Numbered from the stretch's first letter, positions 37,516-47,889 are shown. The stretch: DNA of 64,000 bases from Profftia sp020342455 (GCF_020342455.1 NZ_CP080506.1:620001-684000); one strand, 5' to 3'. The notes: a model not told the origin generated them from the letters alone. Numbers and translations: made by a program.

Positions 37516-40158
37516 TTAGTTTATTGTACGCTTCACTTCTATTATTTCTAATACTTCTATTATATCACTAGAGCGGACATCATTATATTTTTTTATACCT
37601 ATACCACATTCCATACCTTTTGATGCTTCGTTAATATCTTCTTTAAAGCGGCGTAGAGATTCTAAATTACCTTCGTAAATAACGACATTATCGCGTAATA
37701 CACGTATTGGATTATGACGTTTGACTATACCTTCAATCACGGTACAACCTGCTATTGCACCAAATTTAGGAGATTTGAATACGTTACGTACTTCTGCTAA
37801 TCCAATAATTTCTTGACGATACTCAGGAGTTAACATTCCACTCATTGCTTTCTTGATTTCGTAAATTAAATCATAAATCACTGAATAGTATCTTAGGTCT
37901 AAGTTTTCAGTTTCAATAATACGTCGAGCAGATGCATCTGCTCGGACATTAAAACCGAGTATAATTGCATTAGATGCATTAGCTAAAGTAGCGTCAGTTT
38001 CAGTAATACTACCTACTCCAGAACCAATAATTTTTATTTTAACTTCATCAGTAGATAGATCTAATAATGCATGAGAAATAGCTTCACAAGAACCATTTAC
38101 ATCAGATTTAATAATTATATTTAATTCAGAAGAATTACCTTCTTTTATGTTAACAAATATATTTTCTAGATTAGATTTTTGCTGTTTGGCTATCTTCACT
38201 TCACGGAATTTACCTTGACGATATAAAGCAACTTCACGAGCCTTTTTCTCATCACGAACAACTATAGCTTGGTCACCAGCAGTTAGAACACTTGATAATC
38301 CTAAAATTTCTACAGGTATAGAAGGACCTACAGAAGTTATTTCATAACCTAGTTCATCACGCATAGCACGAACTCGCCCATATTCAAAACCACAGAGAAC
38401 AATATCTCCTTTATTTAAGGTACCTTCTTGAACTAAAATAGTTGCAACTGGACCACGACCTTTATCTAGAAAAGATTCAATAACTACACCTCTGGCCATA
38501 CCAATGTTAATAGCTTGCAATTCTAAAATTTCTGCCTGTAATAAAATTGCGTCCAATAGATCATTAATGCCTGTACCTATTTTAGCAGATACGGGAATAA
38601 ATTGAGACTGGCCACCCCATTCTTCCGGCATAACACCATATTTAGATAGCTGAGTTTTAATACGTTCAATATTTGCTTCTGGTTTATCTATCTTATTTAC
38701 AGCAACAACAATTGGCACTTTTGCTGCATTAGCATGTTGAATAGCTTCTATAGTCTGTGGCATAACTCCATCGTCAGCAGCAACCACTAGAATAACTATG
38801 TCAGTTGCCTGAGCACCACGAGCACGCATTGAGGTGAATGCGGAGTGTCCTGGAGTATCTAAGAATGTTATAAATCCATTATTAGTATGTACTTTATATG
38901 CACCTATATGCTGTGTAATACCACCTGATTCACCCAATGCCACCTTCGTAGACCGTATATAATCGAGAAGAGATGTTTTACCATGGTCAACGTGACCCAT
39001 AATAGTAACAACTGGTGCACGGGGTGCTAAAATAATACCAGTATCTCTATCGCTCATTAGTGCTTCTTCCAGTTCGTTATCACGACGTAAGATAACTTTA
39101 TGACCCATTTTTTCAGCAACTATTTTAGCCGTTTTCTGAGGTATAATCTGATTAATAGTAACCATAGTCCCCATATTTATCATTGCTTTAATAACCTGGG
39201 ATCCTTTAATGGCCATTTTATTAGCTAGCTCTGCAATACTAATGGTTTCCCCAATAATTACATCGCGTGTGATAACTTGATCAGGTCTATTAAAACTTTG
39301 ATGTAGAGCACTTAACTTACGTTTATTTTTATTACTACTACGAATCTGGGCCCTCTCTTCTTCACGATTTACTTTAGATTCAGATAGCTTATTAGCTTTC
39401 TTTTGTTTTAAAGTTTTAGTTGCAGTTCGTGATCTAGTGCGTCCAGATTCAACTTGACGGTCATTTTCATCCTCTGCTTCTCGAGCATGATAAGAGGTAG
39501 TTACATGGTAATCAGAATTATCTAATGTTATATCTGATTCAATAATTATACCTTCATTAGCTTCGGCCATCTTGCGGGCTTCTTCAGAAACACGCTTAGC
39601 ATCTTCTTCTAATTTACGTAGAGCTTCTGCTTCAGATTTACGTTTTAATGCAGCAGATTCTGCTTCTCGGCGTGCTTTATCTATATAATTAGATTGAGTT
39701 TTTTTATTGATATTTTTATTAATTACTTTACTATTTTCTGCTATACTACTCTTAGTTTTATAGGTTACTTCAAATTTATTTTGTTTTTTTATATGACCTT
39801 TTTCTTGATTATATTTAAGTAGTTTATCTTTTTCTTGTTTTGTTTTTACTTTATTTAAAGTAACTATTTTATCTCCTTTTAAATAAGTACGTTTTTTTCT
39901 AACTTCAATTCGTACGGATTTGTTTTTTCCATCAGTACTAGGTATATTTAATATAGTACGTGTTTTACGCTGTAATGTAAGTTTACTTGATATATTTCCA
40001 TGTTCACTATTTAAATAAATTAGTAGTGCCTCTTTTTCCTGTGGACTAACAAAGTCATTTTCAGACTTTTTAAACCCTGCATCACCTAATTGTTGTACTA
40101 AGCGATCAACAGAAGTTTGTATTTCTGCTGCCAGTAATTTTACGGTTACTTCTGTCAT
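37516..40158 (-). CDS. infB: Translation initiation factor IF-2
   Basis: GTPase that brings fMet-tRNA to the 30S subunit and promotes subunit joining. It has 880 residues (890 in E. coli). Order: N-terminal IF2-N domain (MTEVTVKLLAAEIQTSVDRL), a charged coiled-coil linker (about 100-290) rich in Arg, Glu and Lys, a second IF2-N region, the G domain with GHVDHGKTSLLDYI, DTPGHSAF and NKIDKPEAN, then the beta-barrel domains and the C2 fMet-binding domain. AGGA precedes the ATG. Internal starts giving shorter IF2 forms, known in E. coli, cannot be confirmed. It follows nusA by 26 bases. Confidence 0.97.
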   Translation of the reverse strand: MTEVTVKLLAAEIQTSVDRLVQQLGDAGFKKSENDFVSPQEKEALLIYLNSEHGNISSKLTLQRKTRTILNIPSTDGKNKSVRIEVRKKRTYLKGDKIVTLNKVKTKQEKDKLLKYNQEKGHIKKQNKFEVTYKTKSSIAENSKVINKNINKKTQSNYIDKARREAESAALKRKSEAEALRKLEEDAKRVSEEARKMAEANEGIIIESDITLDNSDYHVTTSYHAREAEDENDRQVESGRTRSRTATKTLKQKKANKLSESKVNREEERAQIRSSNKNKRKLSALHQSFNRPDQVITRDVIIGETISIAELANKMAIKGSQVIKAMINMGTMVTINQIIPQKTAKIVAEKMGHKVILRRDNELEEALMSDRDTGIILAPRAPVVTIMGHVDHGKTSLLDYIRSTKVALGESGGITQHIGAYKVHTNNGFITFLDTPGHSAFTSMRARGAQATDIVILVVAADDGVMPQTIEAIQHANAAKVPIVVAVNKIDKPEANIERIKTQLSKYGVMPEEWGGQSQFIPVSAKIGTGINDLLDAILLQAEILELQAINIGMARGVVIESFLDKGRGPVATILVQEGTLNKGDIVLCGFEYGRVRAMRDELGYEITSVGPSIPVEILGLSSVLTAGDQAIVVRDEKKAREVALYRQGKFREVKIAKQQKSNLENIFVNIKEGNSSELNIIIKSDVNGSCEAISHALLDLSTDEVKIKIIGSGVGSITETDATLANASNAIILGFNVRADASARRIIETENLDLRYYSVIYDLIYEIKKAMSGMLTPEYRQEIIGLAEVRNVFKSPKFGAIAGCTVIEGIVKRHNPIRVLRDNVVIYEGNLESLRRFKEDINEASKGMECGIGIKKYNDVRSSDIIEVLEIIEVKRTIN

Positions 40159-40184
40159 ACTGTTTTCCTGCTACAGTTTATTAT

Positions 40185-41666
40185 TCACTTGCTAAACCAG
40201 CAAATATTGCGCGCAGCCATAATAAATGCGCCAGCCTTCTTACTATTAAGACCATCAATATCCGCTAAATCATCTATCCCTTGCTCAGCTAAATCTTCTA
40301 GAGTACAAATTCCATTATTAGCCATTTTGATAGCTGTAACACGATCCATACCTACTAAAGTTAATAAATCCTCAGTTGGTTTATGATTACCTAAACTTTC
40401 CTCCTGAGCTAATGCTAGAGTAGTTAAAGCATTTTTTGCACGTTCGCGCAAAGACTCTACCGTATATTTATTTAAACCATTAATAGCTAAAAGTTCTTGT
40501 TCAGGAATGTATGCGAGCTCCTCTAGAGTGTATAACCCTTCTTCAATGAGAAGATTAGCTAAATTTTTATCAATATCTAGATATTTAGTAAATGTCTCTA
40601 TAGCTGTATATGCCTCAGCTTGATGTTTAGCCTGAAGATCATCAACGGTCATAACGTTTAATTCCCATCCACTTAGTTGTGCTGCTAAACGAACATTTTG
40701 ACCATTACGTCCAATTGCCTGAGCTAAGTTATTTGCTTCAACCGCAATATCCATTGTATGCTTATCTTCATCTACAATAATAGAAGCCACTTCAGCTGGT
40801 GCCATTGCATTAATTACAAACTGCGCTGGATTATCATCCCATAATACAATATCTATGCGTTCACCACCAAGTTCACTAGAAACAGCTTGAACACGAGCAC
40901 CTCTCATACCAACACATGCTCCTATGGGATCTATTCGTTTATCTTTAGTTTTTACTGCAATTTTTGCGCGTGAACCAGGATCACGTGCTGCGTTTTTAAT
41001 CTCTATAGCTTCTTCGCCAATTTCTGGAACTTCAATACGGAATAATTCTATTAGCATTTCTGGACGGGAACGGCTCACATATAATTGAGCACCGCGAGAT
41101 TCTGGGCGTACGTCATACAATACACCCCTAATACGGTCACCAGGACGTAAATTTTCACGAGGTAGCATATCTTCACGTGTAATAACAGCTTCAGCATTAT
41201 TTCCTAGGTCCAATAAGATATTATCTCTGTTAACTTTCTTGACAATACCCATTATTATTTCGCCTTGATATTTGCGAAATGCATCAATTACCATAGATCG
41301 TTCAGCTTCTCTTACTTTTTGTACTATAACCTGCTTTGCGGTTTGAGTGGTAATACGATCAAAGATCGCGGACTCAATCTGATCTTCAAAATATTCACCT
41401 AATTTTAAATTTGGATTTTCGAATTGAGCGGCTTCAATAGTTATTTCCCTGGTTGGTTGAGTGACTTCATAAACAATCATCCAGCGACGAAAAGTATCAA
41501 AATCACCAGTTTTGCGGTTAATACAAACACGAACATCTATTTCTTGTTCATATTTTTTCTTAGTTGCAGCTGCCAATGCAGTTTCAAGAGCTTCAAAAAT
41601 TTTTTTGCGAGGAAGCGATTTTTCGTTAGAAACTGCTTCAACAACAGCTAGAATTTCTTTATTCAT
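40185..41666 (-). CDS. nusA: Transcription termination/antitermination protein NusA
   Basis: RNA polymerase-associated factor for pausing, termination and antitermination. The start is taken at ATG 41666 (493 residues; 495 in E. coli) because MNKEILAVVEAVSNEKSLPR matches the family; a TTG at 41684 would add six residues. Domains: N-terminal polymerase-binding (1 to about 125), S1 (about 135-200), KH1/KH2 (about 230-345, with GACVGMRGARVQAV and AIGRNGQNVRLAAQLSGWEL), and the two acidic AR repeats that contact alpha-CTD and N protein (EEGLYTLEELAYIPEQELLA and NNGICTLEDLAEQGIDDLAD). The stop codon is TGA, rare in this window. Confidence 0.96.
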   Translation of the reverse strand: MNKEILAVVEAVSNEKSLPRKKIFEALETALAAATKKKYEQEIDVRVCINRKTGDFDTFRRWMIVYEVTQPTREITIEAAQFENPNLKLGEYFEDQIESAIFDRITTQTAKQVIVQKVREAERSMVIDAFRKYQGEIIMGIVKKVNRDNILLDLGNNAEAVITREDMLPRENLRPGDRIRGVLYDVRPESRGAQLYVSRSRPEMLIELFRIEVPEIGEEAIEIKNAARDPGSRAKIAVKTKDKRIDPIGACVGMRGARVQAVSSELGGERIDIVLWDDNPAQFVINAMAPAEVASIIVDEDKHTMDIAVEANNLAQAIGRNGQNVRLAAQLSGWELNVMTVDDLQAKHQAEAYTAIETFTKYLDIDKNLANLLIEEGLYTLEELAYIPEQELLAINGLNKYTVESLRERAKNALTTLALAQEESLGNHKPTEDLLTLVGMDRVTAIKMANNGICTLEDLAEQGIDDLADIDGLNSKKAGAFIMAARNICWFSK

Positions 41667-41687
41667 CCTAGTGGTCTCATTCAATCT

Positions 41688-42140
41688 TTAATAGTGAGGT
41701 ACTAAATTCGCATTTTTAATATTATTTAATGCGAACACTTGGTCTTTTTCGTCTACAGTGATGGTAATCATCTCATATTTGACATCTTTTATAATACCTT
41801 GCCATCTATAATGTTTTTGCACAGCTATAAATAATAATATTACAACCTCTTCTCCCATAAAACGAATATAGTGTGCAGGAGTAAACATTGGACGATTAAT
41901 ACCAGGAGATGATATTTCTAGGTTATATTCAGCTCTAATTGGATCTTGAGCGTTAAGAATAGTACTTATTTTATGGCTAACATTAGCACAATCATTAACA
42001 TTTATTCCTTTTTCATTATCTATGTAGATACGTAATATTAAATTACTACTACGAATAAATTGAATACCTATAAATTCAAAACCTAATGTTTGAATAGGAG
42101 TTGAAATAATTTCTGTTAATTTATTTTTTAATATAGACAA
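41688..42140 (-). CDS. rimP: Ribosome maturation factor RimP
   Basis: Needed for early 30S assembly. The 150 residues align with E. coli RimP (YhbC), including GFEFIGIQFIRSSNLILRIY, YNLEISSPGINRPMF and the C-terminal SH3-like domain ending NANLVPHY. The start is TTG with AGGAG 5 bases upstream; the nearby ATG is out of frame. It is the first protein gene of the nusA-infB operon and follows tRNA-fMet as in E. coli. Confidence 0.95.
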   Translation of the reverse strand: MSILKNKLTEIISTPIQTLGFEFIGIQFIRSSNLILRIYIDNEKGINVNDCANVSHKISTILNAQDPIRAEYNLEISSPGINRPMFTPAHYIRFMGEEVVILLFIAVQKHYRWQGIIKDVKYEMITITVDEKDQVFALNNIKNANLVPHY

Positions 42141-42204
42141 TCATGCTCCTAAAATAATAAAAGGGCTAAATACACTAGTTATTATGTTGTTAGATAATAA
42201 AAAA

Positions 42205-42219
42205 CCCCGAAAATCGGGG
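42205..42219 (-). terminator. Terminator between tRNA-fMet and rimP
   Basis: CCCCGA/TCGGGG stem with a 3-base loop, followed on the minus strand by six T. It lies about 110 bases after the tRNA and 65 bases before rimP, matching the partial terminators between metY and rimP in E. coli. It would let some polymerase through to the nusA operon. Confidence 0.85.
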
Positions 42220-42329
42220 CTTTATTAAACTGTACCCTGTATACTCCAGAGAGAATTCAGTGCTGTTGATAACATCATTTAAAACTACACTTAAAAGTGT
42301 ATATTAACTTATAAATGTATTTAAAAATT

Positions 42330-42406
<77 letters not shown>

Positions 42407-42421
42407 GCATCATTGTAACAT

Positions 42422-42450
42422 ATAATACCCTCTCGAATAACATATTTAAA
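42422..42450 (-). promoter_or_regulatory. Candidate promoter for tRNA-fMet and the nusA operon
   Basis: On the minus strand TTTAAA (42450-42445), a 17-base spacer and TATTAT (42427-42422) lie in the 64-base gap between tRNA-Leu and tRNA-fMet. The predicted start would be about 10 bases before the tRNA. The boxes are weak matches but spacing and position fit. Confidence 0.4.
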
Positions 42451-42470
42451 GAAAAGTTATGTGTCATCAT

Positions 42471-42557
42471 TGGTACCGAGGACGGGACTCGAACCCGTAC
42501 GCCCTACAGGGCACTACCACCTCAAAGTAGCGTGTCTACCAATTCCACTACCTCGGT
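42471..42557 (-). tRNA. leuU: tRNA-Leu (GAG)
   Basis: 87-base class II tRNA on the minus strand with encoded CCA, a long variable arm (GTGCCCTGTAGGGCG), anticodon GAG and TTCGAGTCC T loop. It is closely similar to E. coli leuU and lies in the same place between secG and metY. The first pair is A1-T72 where E. coli has G1-U72. Confidence 0.95.
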
Positions 42558-42671
42558 AGTGCGAGAGTTACAACATATAGTAAATTTATAAAAAATATAT
42601 ACATTTAATTTTTATTACTTACTAATTTTAATTTAATAGAATGTATGTTGAGTATCTCTACCTTAAAATTA

Positions 42672-42977
42672 TTATTTTTTAGATGTTACGGAATACTCGG
42701 TTTTTATTGGTGTATTTAATTTTTCCCATACACTACTATTTTTTCTCTGATGTCTACTTATATTATTTAAAAAAAGACTAAGTACAAAGAAAGTTAATGC
42801 TAAAATAGATATTGTTCTAGTAATAAAATTACTAGAACAGCTAGGGCTTAATAAATTAGTAGATGTTCCAGTGCCAAATGACATACCTATATCAGAACTT
42901 TTACTTTGCTGTAATATAATCATTACAACTAAAATTATAGAAATTAGTAAGAAAATTATTAATAAAACTTCATACAT
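42672..42977 (-). CDS. secG: Protein-export membrane protein SecG
   Basis: Small non-essential subunit of the SecYEG translocon. I start at ATG 42977 (101 residues; 110 in E. coli) because MYEVLLIIFLLISIILVVMI matches the family N-terminus; longer in-frame starts reach into a large inverted repeat and have no homology. Two membrane helices flank the conserved loop LQQSKSSDIGMSFGTGTS. AAGGAAG is 12 bases upstream, a long spacing, and directly adjoins the hairpin at 42997-43041. It lies downstream of glmM as in E. coli. Confidence 0.92.
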   Translation of the reverse strand: MYEVLLIIFLLISIILVVMIILQQSKSSDIGMSFGTGTSTNLLSPSCSSNFITRTISILALTFFVLSLFLNNISRHQRKNSSVWEKLNTPIKTEYSVTSKK

Positions 42978-42996
42978 AATAGTATTTATCTTCCTT

Positions 42997-43041
42997 GTCC
43001 ACTTTATATATTTTCTATATAAAAGAATATATAAAGTGGAC
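42997..43041 (-). promoter_or_regulatory. 16-bp perfect inverted repeat before secG
   Basis: GTCCACTTTATATATT (42997-43012) and its exact reverse complement (43026-43041) flank 13 bases in the glmM-secG gap. On the minus-strand RNA the stem ends right at the AAGGAAG box of secG. It may terminate glmM transcription, control secG translation or stabilise the mRNA. Confidence 0.7.
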
Positions 43042-43152
43042 ATAATAAAAAATTTTATATAATATAACAAATATAATGTCTTTATGCAAGAATAATTTTT
43101 TATTTATATAATATAATTTTAAAAAGATAATAAGTTTATTCTTCTTTTAAAC

Positions 43153-44490
43153 TTACATAACATCTTTAATACTATCAGCGATACGATGAGCCATTTCTGT
43201 AACCTTACTATTATCTTCCCCCTCAACCATGATACGAATAAGTGGCTCAGTACCAGATGTACGCAAAACTACACGCCCCCGGCCATTAAGTTGTTCTTCA
43301 ACGGCTGCAGTGACATCTTGAACGCTTTTTGTTTTTAGTGGATTATGATTTCCACTAAAATTAATGTTAATTAAAACCTGTGGTAATAAATGCATATCAC
43401 TGCATAAATCATGCAGGGGCATTTGATTACGTATCATTGCAGCTATTACTTGTAGCCCAGCTATAATGCTGTCACCAGTTGTTGTTTTGTCAAGAAGAAT
43501 TATATGCCCTGAATTTTCAGCCCCTAAACGCCATCCTTTAGCTGTCATCATTTCTAATACATAACGATCCCCTACTTGTGCGCGAGCAAATGGAACCCCA
43601 ATATGTTTAAGAGCCAATTCTAAGCCTGTATTACTCATGATTGTACCTACCGCACCTCCATATAAATTACCCTGACATAAATTTTCATTTACTATCAGAT
43701 ATAGAATCTGATCACCATTGAATTTATTACCTAAATGATCAACCATGATAACTCTATCACCGTCACCGTCAAAAGCTAAGCCTATATCTGCTTTTTCTGC
43801 TAATACTCTCTCTTGTAATTGGCGAATATCAGTAGAACCACATGCCTTGTTAATATTCATTCCATTTGGTTCACATCCTATCTTAATAACCGTTGCACCT
43901 AATTCAAATAGAACATTTGGTGCTATGTGATAGGTAGCTCCATTAGCACAGTCTACAACAATCTTTAAACCGTTCATACTAAGACTAGTAGGGAAAGTAC
44001 TTTTACAGAATTCAATATAACGACTAGCAGCATCCATAATAAGGTTAGCTTTACCTAATTCAGCGGATGATACACAAGTAAGTGGTTTTTCCATTGCTGC
44101 TTCAATAGCTTCTTCAACTTTATCTGATAGTTTAGTGCCATAAATAGAAAAAAATTTAATACCATTATCATAATATGGATTATGTGAAGCAGAAATAACG
44201 ATACCAGCTTCAGCACGTAAAGTACGGGTTAAATACGCAACTGCTGGAGTTGGTATGGTCCCAGTAAAAGAGGATGACAATCCAGCAGCAGATAAACCAG
44301 CTTCTAATGCATATTCAAGCATATAACCAGAAATACGTGTATCTTTACCAATGATAATTTTACGTGAATCATTTCTAGCTAAAACTTTACCAGCAGCCCA
44401 ACCTAACTTTAACATAAAATCAGGATTTATTAGGTGGTCACCTACTTTACCGCGGATACCATCTGTACCGAAATATTTGCGTTCGCTCAT
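43153..44490 (-). CDS. glmM: Phosphoglucosamine mutase
   Basis: Converts glucosamine-6-phosphate to glucosamine-1-phosphate for UDP-GlcNAc, the precursor of peptidoglycan and lipid A (feeding lpxA). The start is ATG 44490 (445 residues, equal to E. coli), with AAAGAAG about 12 bases upstream; a TTG immediately before it is in frame but not needed. Phosphoserine loop GIVISASHNP has Ser102, the metal loop is DGDGDR, and the phosphate-binding loop is RTSGTEPLIRIMVEG. folP, between ftsH and glmM in E. coli, is missing. Confidence 0.97.
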   Translation of the reverse strand: MSERKYFGTDGIRGKVGDHLINPDFMLKLGWAAGKVLARNDSRKIIIGKDTRISGYMLEYALEAGLSAAGLSSSFTGTIPTPAVAYLTRTLRAEAGIVISASHNPYYDNGIKFFSIYGTKLSDKVEEAIEAAMEKPLTCVSSAELGKANLIMDAASRYIEFCKSTFPTSLSMNGLKIVVDCANGATYHIAPNVLFELGATVIKIGCEPNGMNINKACGSTDIRQLQERVLAEKADIGLAFDGDGDRVIMVDHLGNKFNGDQILYLIVNENLCQGNLYGGAVGTIMSNTGLELALKHIGVPFARAQVGDRYVLEMMTAKGWRLGAENSGHIILLDKTTTGDSIIAGLQVIAAMIRNQMPLHDLCSDMHLLPQVLININFSGNHNPLKTKSVQDVTAAVEEQLNGRGRVVLRTSGTEPLIRIMVEGEDNSKVTEMAHRIADSIKDVM

Positions 44491-45942
44491 CAATTTTATT
44501 CTTCTTTAACAAAGGTACAACTTCAATGATATATACTACTTTTACTATCTAGTTTTATTTAATAGATTAGAATAATCTAATCTCTTTTCTTATCTTGTAT
44601 TTAAAAAATTATGCGCATAAGTTTATGAATAACTCAGTGTTATATGAAAATTTATTTAAGTAGCTAATTAACTATATAATTACATGCTCTGTATAATAGA
44701 AGTAAAGAGTGCTAAAATATTTTAAATATCTAGGATGAACCAGTTATTTATTAATCACTCTAATAAATACCTTAAGCAGTATTAGACCATTATAAATAGT
44801 AAAATACTATTGACGAGCGGTATAAAAAGAATATTATATATAATAACTTATTTTGCGAAGTAGTTAGCGCAATACAGATATCAAAATTATAGTAATATAT
44901 TAGGTATCATATACAAGAACCTCTATACATTATAAGAATATCCTATTACATTTTTTCTACACTAATAGAGTTTTAAATTTTTTTAGTTGTATTTACCATC
45001 GCAATAAATAAGTATGGCATTGTATTGAGTAGTACAGTACTTTAATCAAACTCAATACAGATACTAAACTGAGCTTTGGATAAGCTTATAACTATCTATT
45101 ATATATTATCATATCCTACTTACTTTTTACTGGGAGATGAGTAGTGGTTATATTTATATTATTTTAATATAGCACCGTAAATATTCTGTTTAATTTATTA
45201 TACAATACTTCTAAATTGTTTCTAGTATAAATGTTATGATGTCTCTAGCTTAGTTTATTTCTCCGCATTGAAAATATTTCATATTAATATTACGAATTAT
45301 AAATTTTATTTTATTATTATACCGTCTTACCTACAATACAATTTACAGTATAAAAATTATACTTTATACTGATAGAGTATTACGTAAATAATTTAATATT
45401 AAATTATATCTATTATCTTTAGATGATCACTATGAATAAGTGCAATCATAATTATTGCATATTTAATTATTTTTTTATAGTTAAATTGTTAATAGTTTTA
45501 ATATTTTAGTAATTGCACTGAATGATTTATATTTTATAAATATACTTTTATTTTAAATGGTTTGTATATATTCTTCACTGTAATAGTAAAATGTAGCTCC
45601 TAAAGGCTATTTAATGAGACATTTAGTTAAGTTTATCAGAATAATAATTCTGCATGATGAATTAGAATTTACAATATGATTATTTTTTAGCTATTATTTT
45701 AAATTAAAAAAAAGAATAATATTCTAATAATTATTATTAATCTTAATATATACTAGCATGCACATAATGCTGTATCAAATTACTTTAATTAAGTATTTAT
45801 GTATTCAAATTATATATATTTTATTAAAATTTAAGTAATTAAATAGATTATAGTATATTTACTAATTCAAACATACGGATAAGTTCGCTAATATTGAGAT
45901 GAATCAACTCACTCCCATAATGAAAAATGTTCTTATATATGA
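44491..45942. other. Spacer between ftsH and glmM, in the position of folP
   Basis: About 1.45 kb with no credible gene. E. coli has folP (dihydropteroate synthase) here. I see no folP motif. The notable structure is a 10-bp perfect inverted repeat at 45021-45059 with a small inner palindrome, less AT-rich than its surroundings. Confidence 0.65.
45021..45059. repeat. Inverted repeat in the folP-position spacer
   Basis: TGTATTGAGT (45021-45030) and ACTCAATACA (45050-45059) are exact reverse complements around a 19-base loop that itself contains AGTAC-A-GTACT. It could be a terminator fossil of a lost gene or a regulatory palindrome; neither neighbour is close. Confidence 0.5.
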
Positions 45943-47889
45943 TTATTTTTCCTTATTACTTCTAGTAGAACTTATATCTTCAGAAGACGTATTCAAATTT
46001 TCTTTTGATTTACTTTCTGATGAATTATCAGAAGTCATTAATGTTTCTGTATTATTATTTTTTTCTTCTTCCCATCCATGAGGTGGACGAACTTTACGAC
46101 GAGCCATTAAATCATCAACTTGTGGAGCATCAATAGTTTCATATTTCATTAATGCATCTTTCATTGCATGCATAATATCTATATTTTCTTCCAGTAAATT
46201 ACGAGTACGTATATAATTTCGTTCAATTAAAGCTTTTACTTCCTGATCAATAATCCGTGCAGTTTCATTAGACATATGCTTAGATTTAGAAACAGTACGT
46301 CCCAAAAAAACCTCTCCTTCTTCCTCTGAATATAATAATGGTCCTAGTTTTTCTGAAAATCCCCATTGAGTGACCATATTACGAGCTATTGTTGTTGCTT
46401 GTTTAATATCTTGTGATGCGCCAGTAGAAACTTTTTTAATACCGTAAATAAGTTCTTCTGCCAAACGACCGCCGTAAGCGACAGAAATCATGCTTTCTAG
46501 TTTTTGTCTAGTATAACTAATAGCATCACCCTGTGGTAGAAAAAAAGTTACACCTAATGCACGACCTCGTGGAATTATAGTTATTTTATGTACTGGGTCA
46601 TGCTCAGGAACGAGACGACCTATAATTGCATGTCCAGCTTCATGGTATGCAGTAGATTCTTTCTGTTCCTCCGTCATAACCATAGAACGGCGCTCTGCAC
46701 CCATCATGATCTTATCTTTAGCTTTTTCAAACTCAACCATAGAGACAACTCTTTTATCATTACGCGCTGCAAATAGTGCTGCTTCATTAACTAAGTTAGC
46801 CAAATCAGCTCCAGAAAAACCTGGTGTACCACGCGCGATAACGGAAGCATCAAGATCAATCGCTAAAGGTACACGACGCATATGCACTTTTAAAATTTGT
46901 TCACGACCTCGTACATCTGGTAAACCCACAAAAACCTGACGATCGAAACGTCCTGGGCGTAGTAATGCAGGATCAAGTACATCAGGACGATTAGTTGCTG
47001 CGATAACTATAACACCTTCATTACCTTCAAAACCATCCATTTCAACCAGCATCTGGTTCAGAGTCTGTTCACGTTCATCGTGACCACCACCTAAACCAGC
47101 TCCACGTTGACGACCAACTGCATCAATTTCATCAATAAAAATAATACATGGCGCTGTTTTTTTAGCTTGTTCAAACATATCACGAACACGTGATGCTCCT
47201 ACACCAACAAACATTTCAACAAAGTCAGAGCCTGAAATAGTAAAGAAGGGTACTTTAGCTTCACCAGCAATTGCTTTAGCTAATAAGGTTTTACCAGTAC
47301 CTGGAGGACCAACCATTAATACACCTTTAGGTATTTTACCACCTAATTTCTGAAAACGGCCTGGATCTCGTAGATAATCAACTAATTCTGACACCTCTTC
47401 TTTTGCTTCATCACAACCAGCAACATCTGCAAATGTAGTTTTAATTTGATCCTCTACAAGCATACGAGCTTTGCTTTTACCAAACGACATAGCACCTTTG
47501 CCACCTCCTTGCATTTGACGCATAAAAAATATCCACACTCCAATTAATAAAAACATTGGAAACCAGGAAATAAAAATAGAAGTTAGCAAGCTTGGTTCTT
47601 CAGGTGGCTCACCAACTACTTTTACATTCTTTGTTAATAATGAATCCAACATTTTTGGATCATTTGTAGGAATATAAGTCGTATATTTACTACTATCTTT
47701 CTTTATAACGTTAATTTCACGCCCGCTTATACGGACTTCTCGTACTTTATCCTGATTAACTTCAGTGAGGAACGTAGAATAATCAATCCTACGGGTACTC
47801 GACTCGCTGGACCCAAAATTTTGGAATAAGGACATTAATACTACTGCAATGACCAACCAAATGATTAGGTTTTTCGCTATGTCACTCAA
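45943..47889 (-). CDS. ftsH: ATP-dependent zinc metalloprotease FtsH
   Basis: Membrane-bound AAA+ protease for quality control and LpxC turnover. It has 648 residues. Two membrane helices (about 7-24 and 103-123) flank a periplasmic domain. The AAA module has GPPGTGKT (194-201), IIFIDEIDAVGRQRG and the SRH ATNRPDVLDPALLRPGRFDR; the protease site is HEAGH near residue 418. The start is TTG (GAGG 8 bases upstream) giving MSDIAKNLI. The codon at position 4, the shorter E. coli start, is ATA here, so TTG is the only option. It follows rlmE by 48 bases, the known heat-shock pair. Confidence 0.97.
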   Translation of the reverse strand: MSDIAKNLIIWLVIAVVLMSLFQNFGSSESSTRRIDYSTFLTEVNQDKVREVRISGREINVIKKDSSKYTTYIPTNDPKMLDSLLTKNVKVVGEPPEEPSLLTSIFISWFPMFLLIGVWIFFMRQMQGGGKGAMSFGKSKARMLVEDQIKTTFADVAGCDEAKEEVSELVDYLRDPGRFQKLGGKIPKGVLMVGPPGTGKTLLAKAIAGEAKVPFFTISGSDFVEMFVGVGASRVRDMFEQAKKTAPCIIFIDEIDAVGRQRGAGLGGGHDEREQTLNQMLVEMDGFEGNEGVIVIAATNRPDVLDPALLRPGRFDRQVFVGLPDVRGREQILKVHMRRVPLAIDLDASVIARGTPGFSGADLANLVNEAALFAARNDKRVVSMVEFEKAKDKIMMGAERRSMVMTEEQKESTAYHEAGHAIIGRLVPEHDPVHKITIIPRGRALGVTFFLPQGDAISYTRQKLESMISVAYGGRLAEELIYGIKKVSTGASQDIKQATTIARNMVTQWGFSEKLGPLLYSEEEGEVFLGRTVSKSKHMSNETARIIDQEVKALIERNYIRTRNLLEENIDIMHAMKDALMKYETIDAPQVDDLMARRKVRPPHGWEEEKNNNTETLMTSDNSSESKSKENLNTSSEDISSTRSNKEK

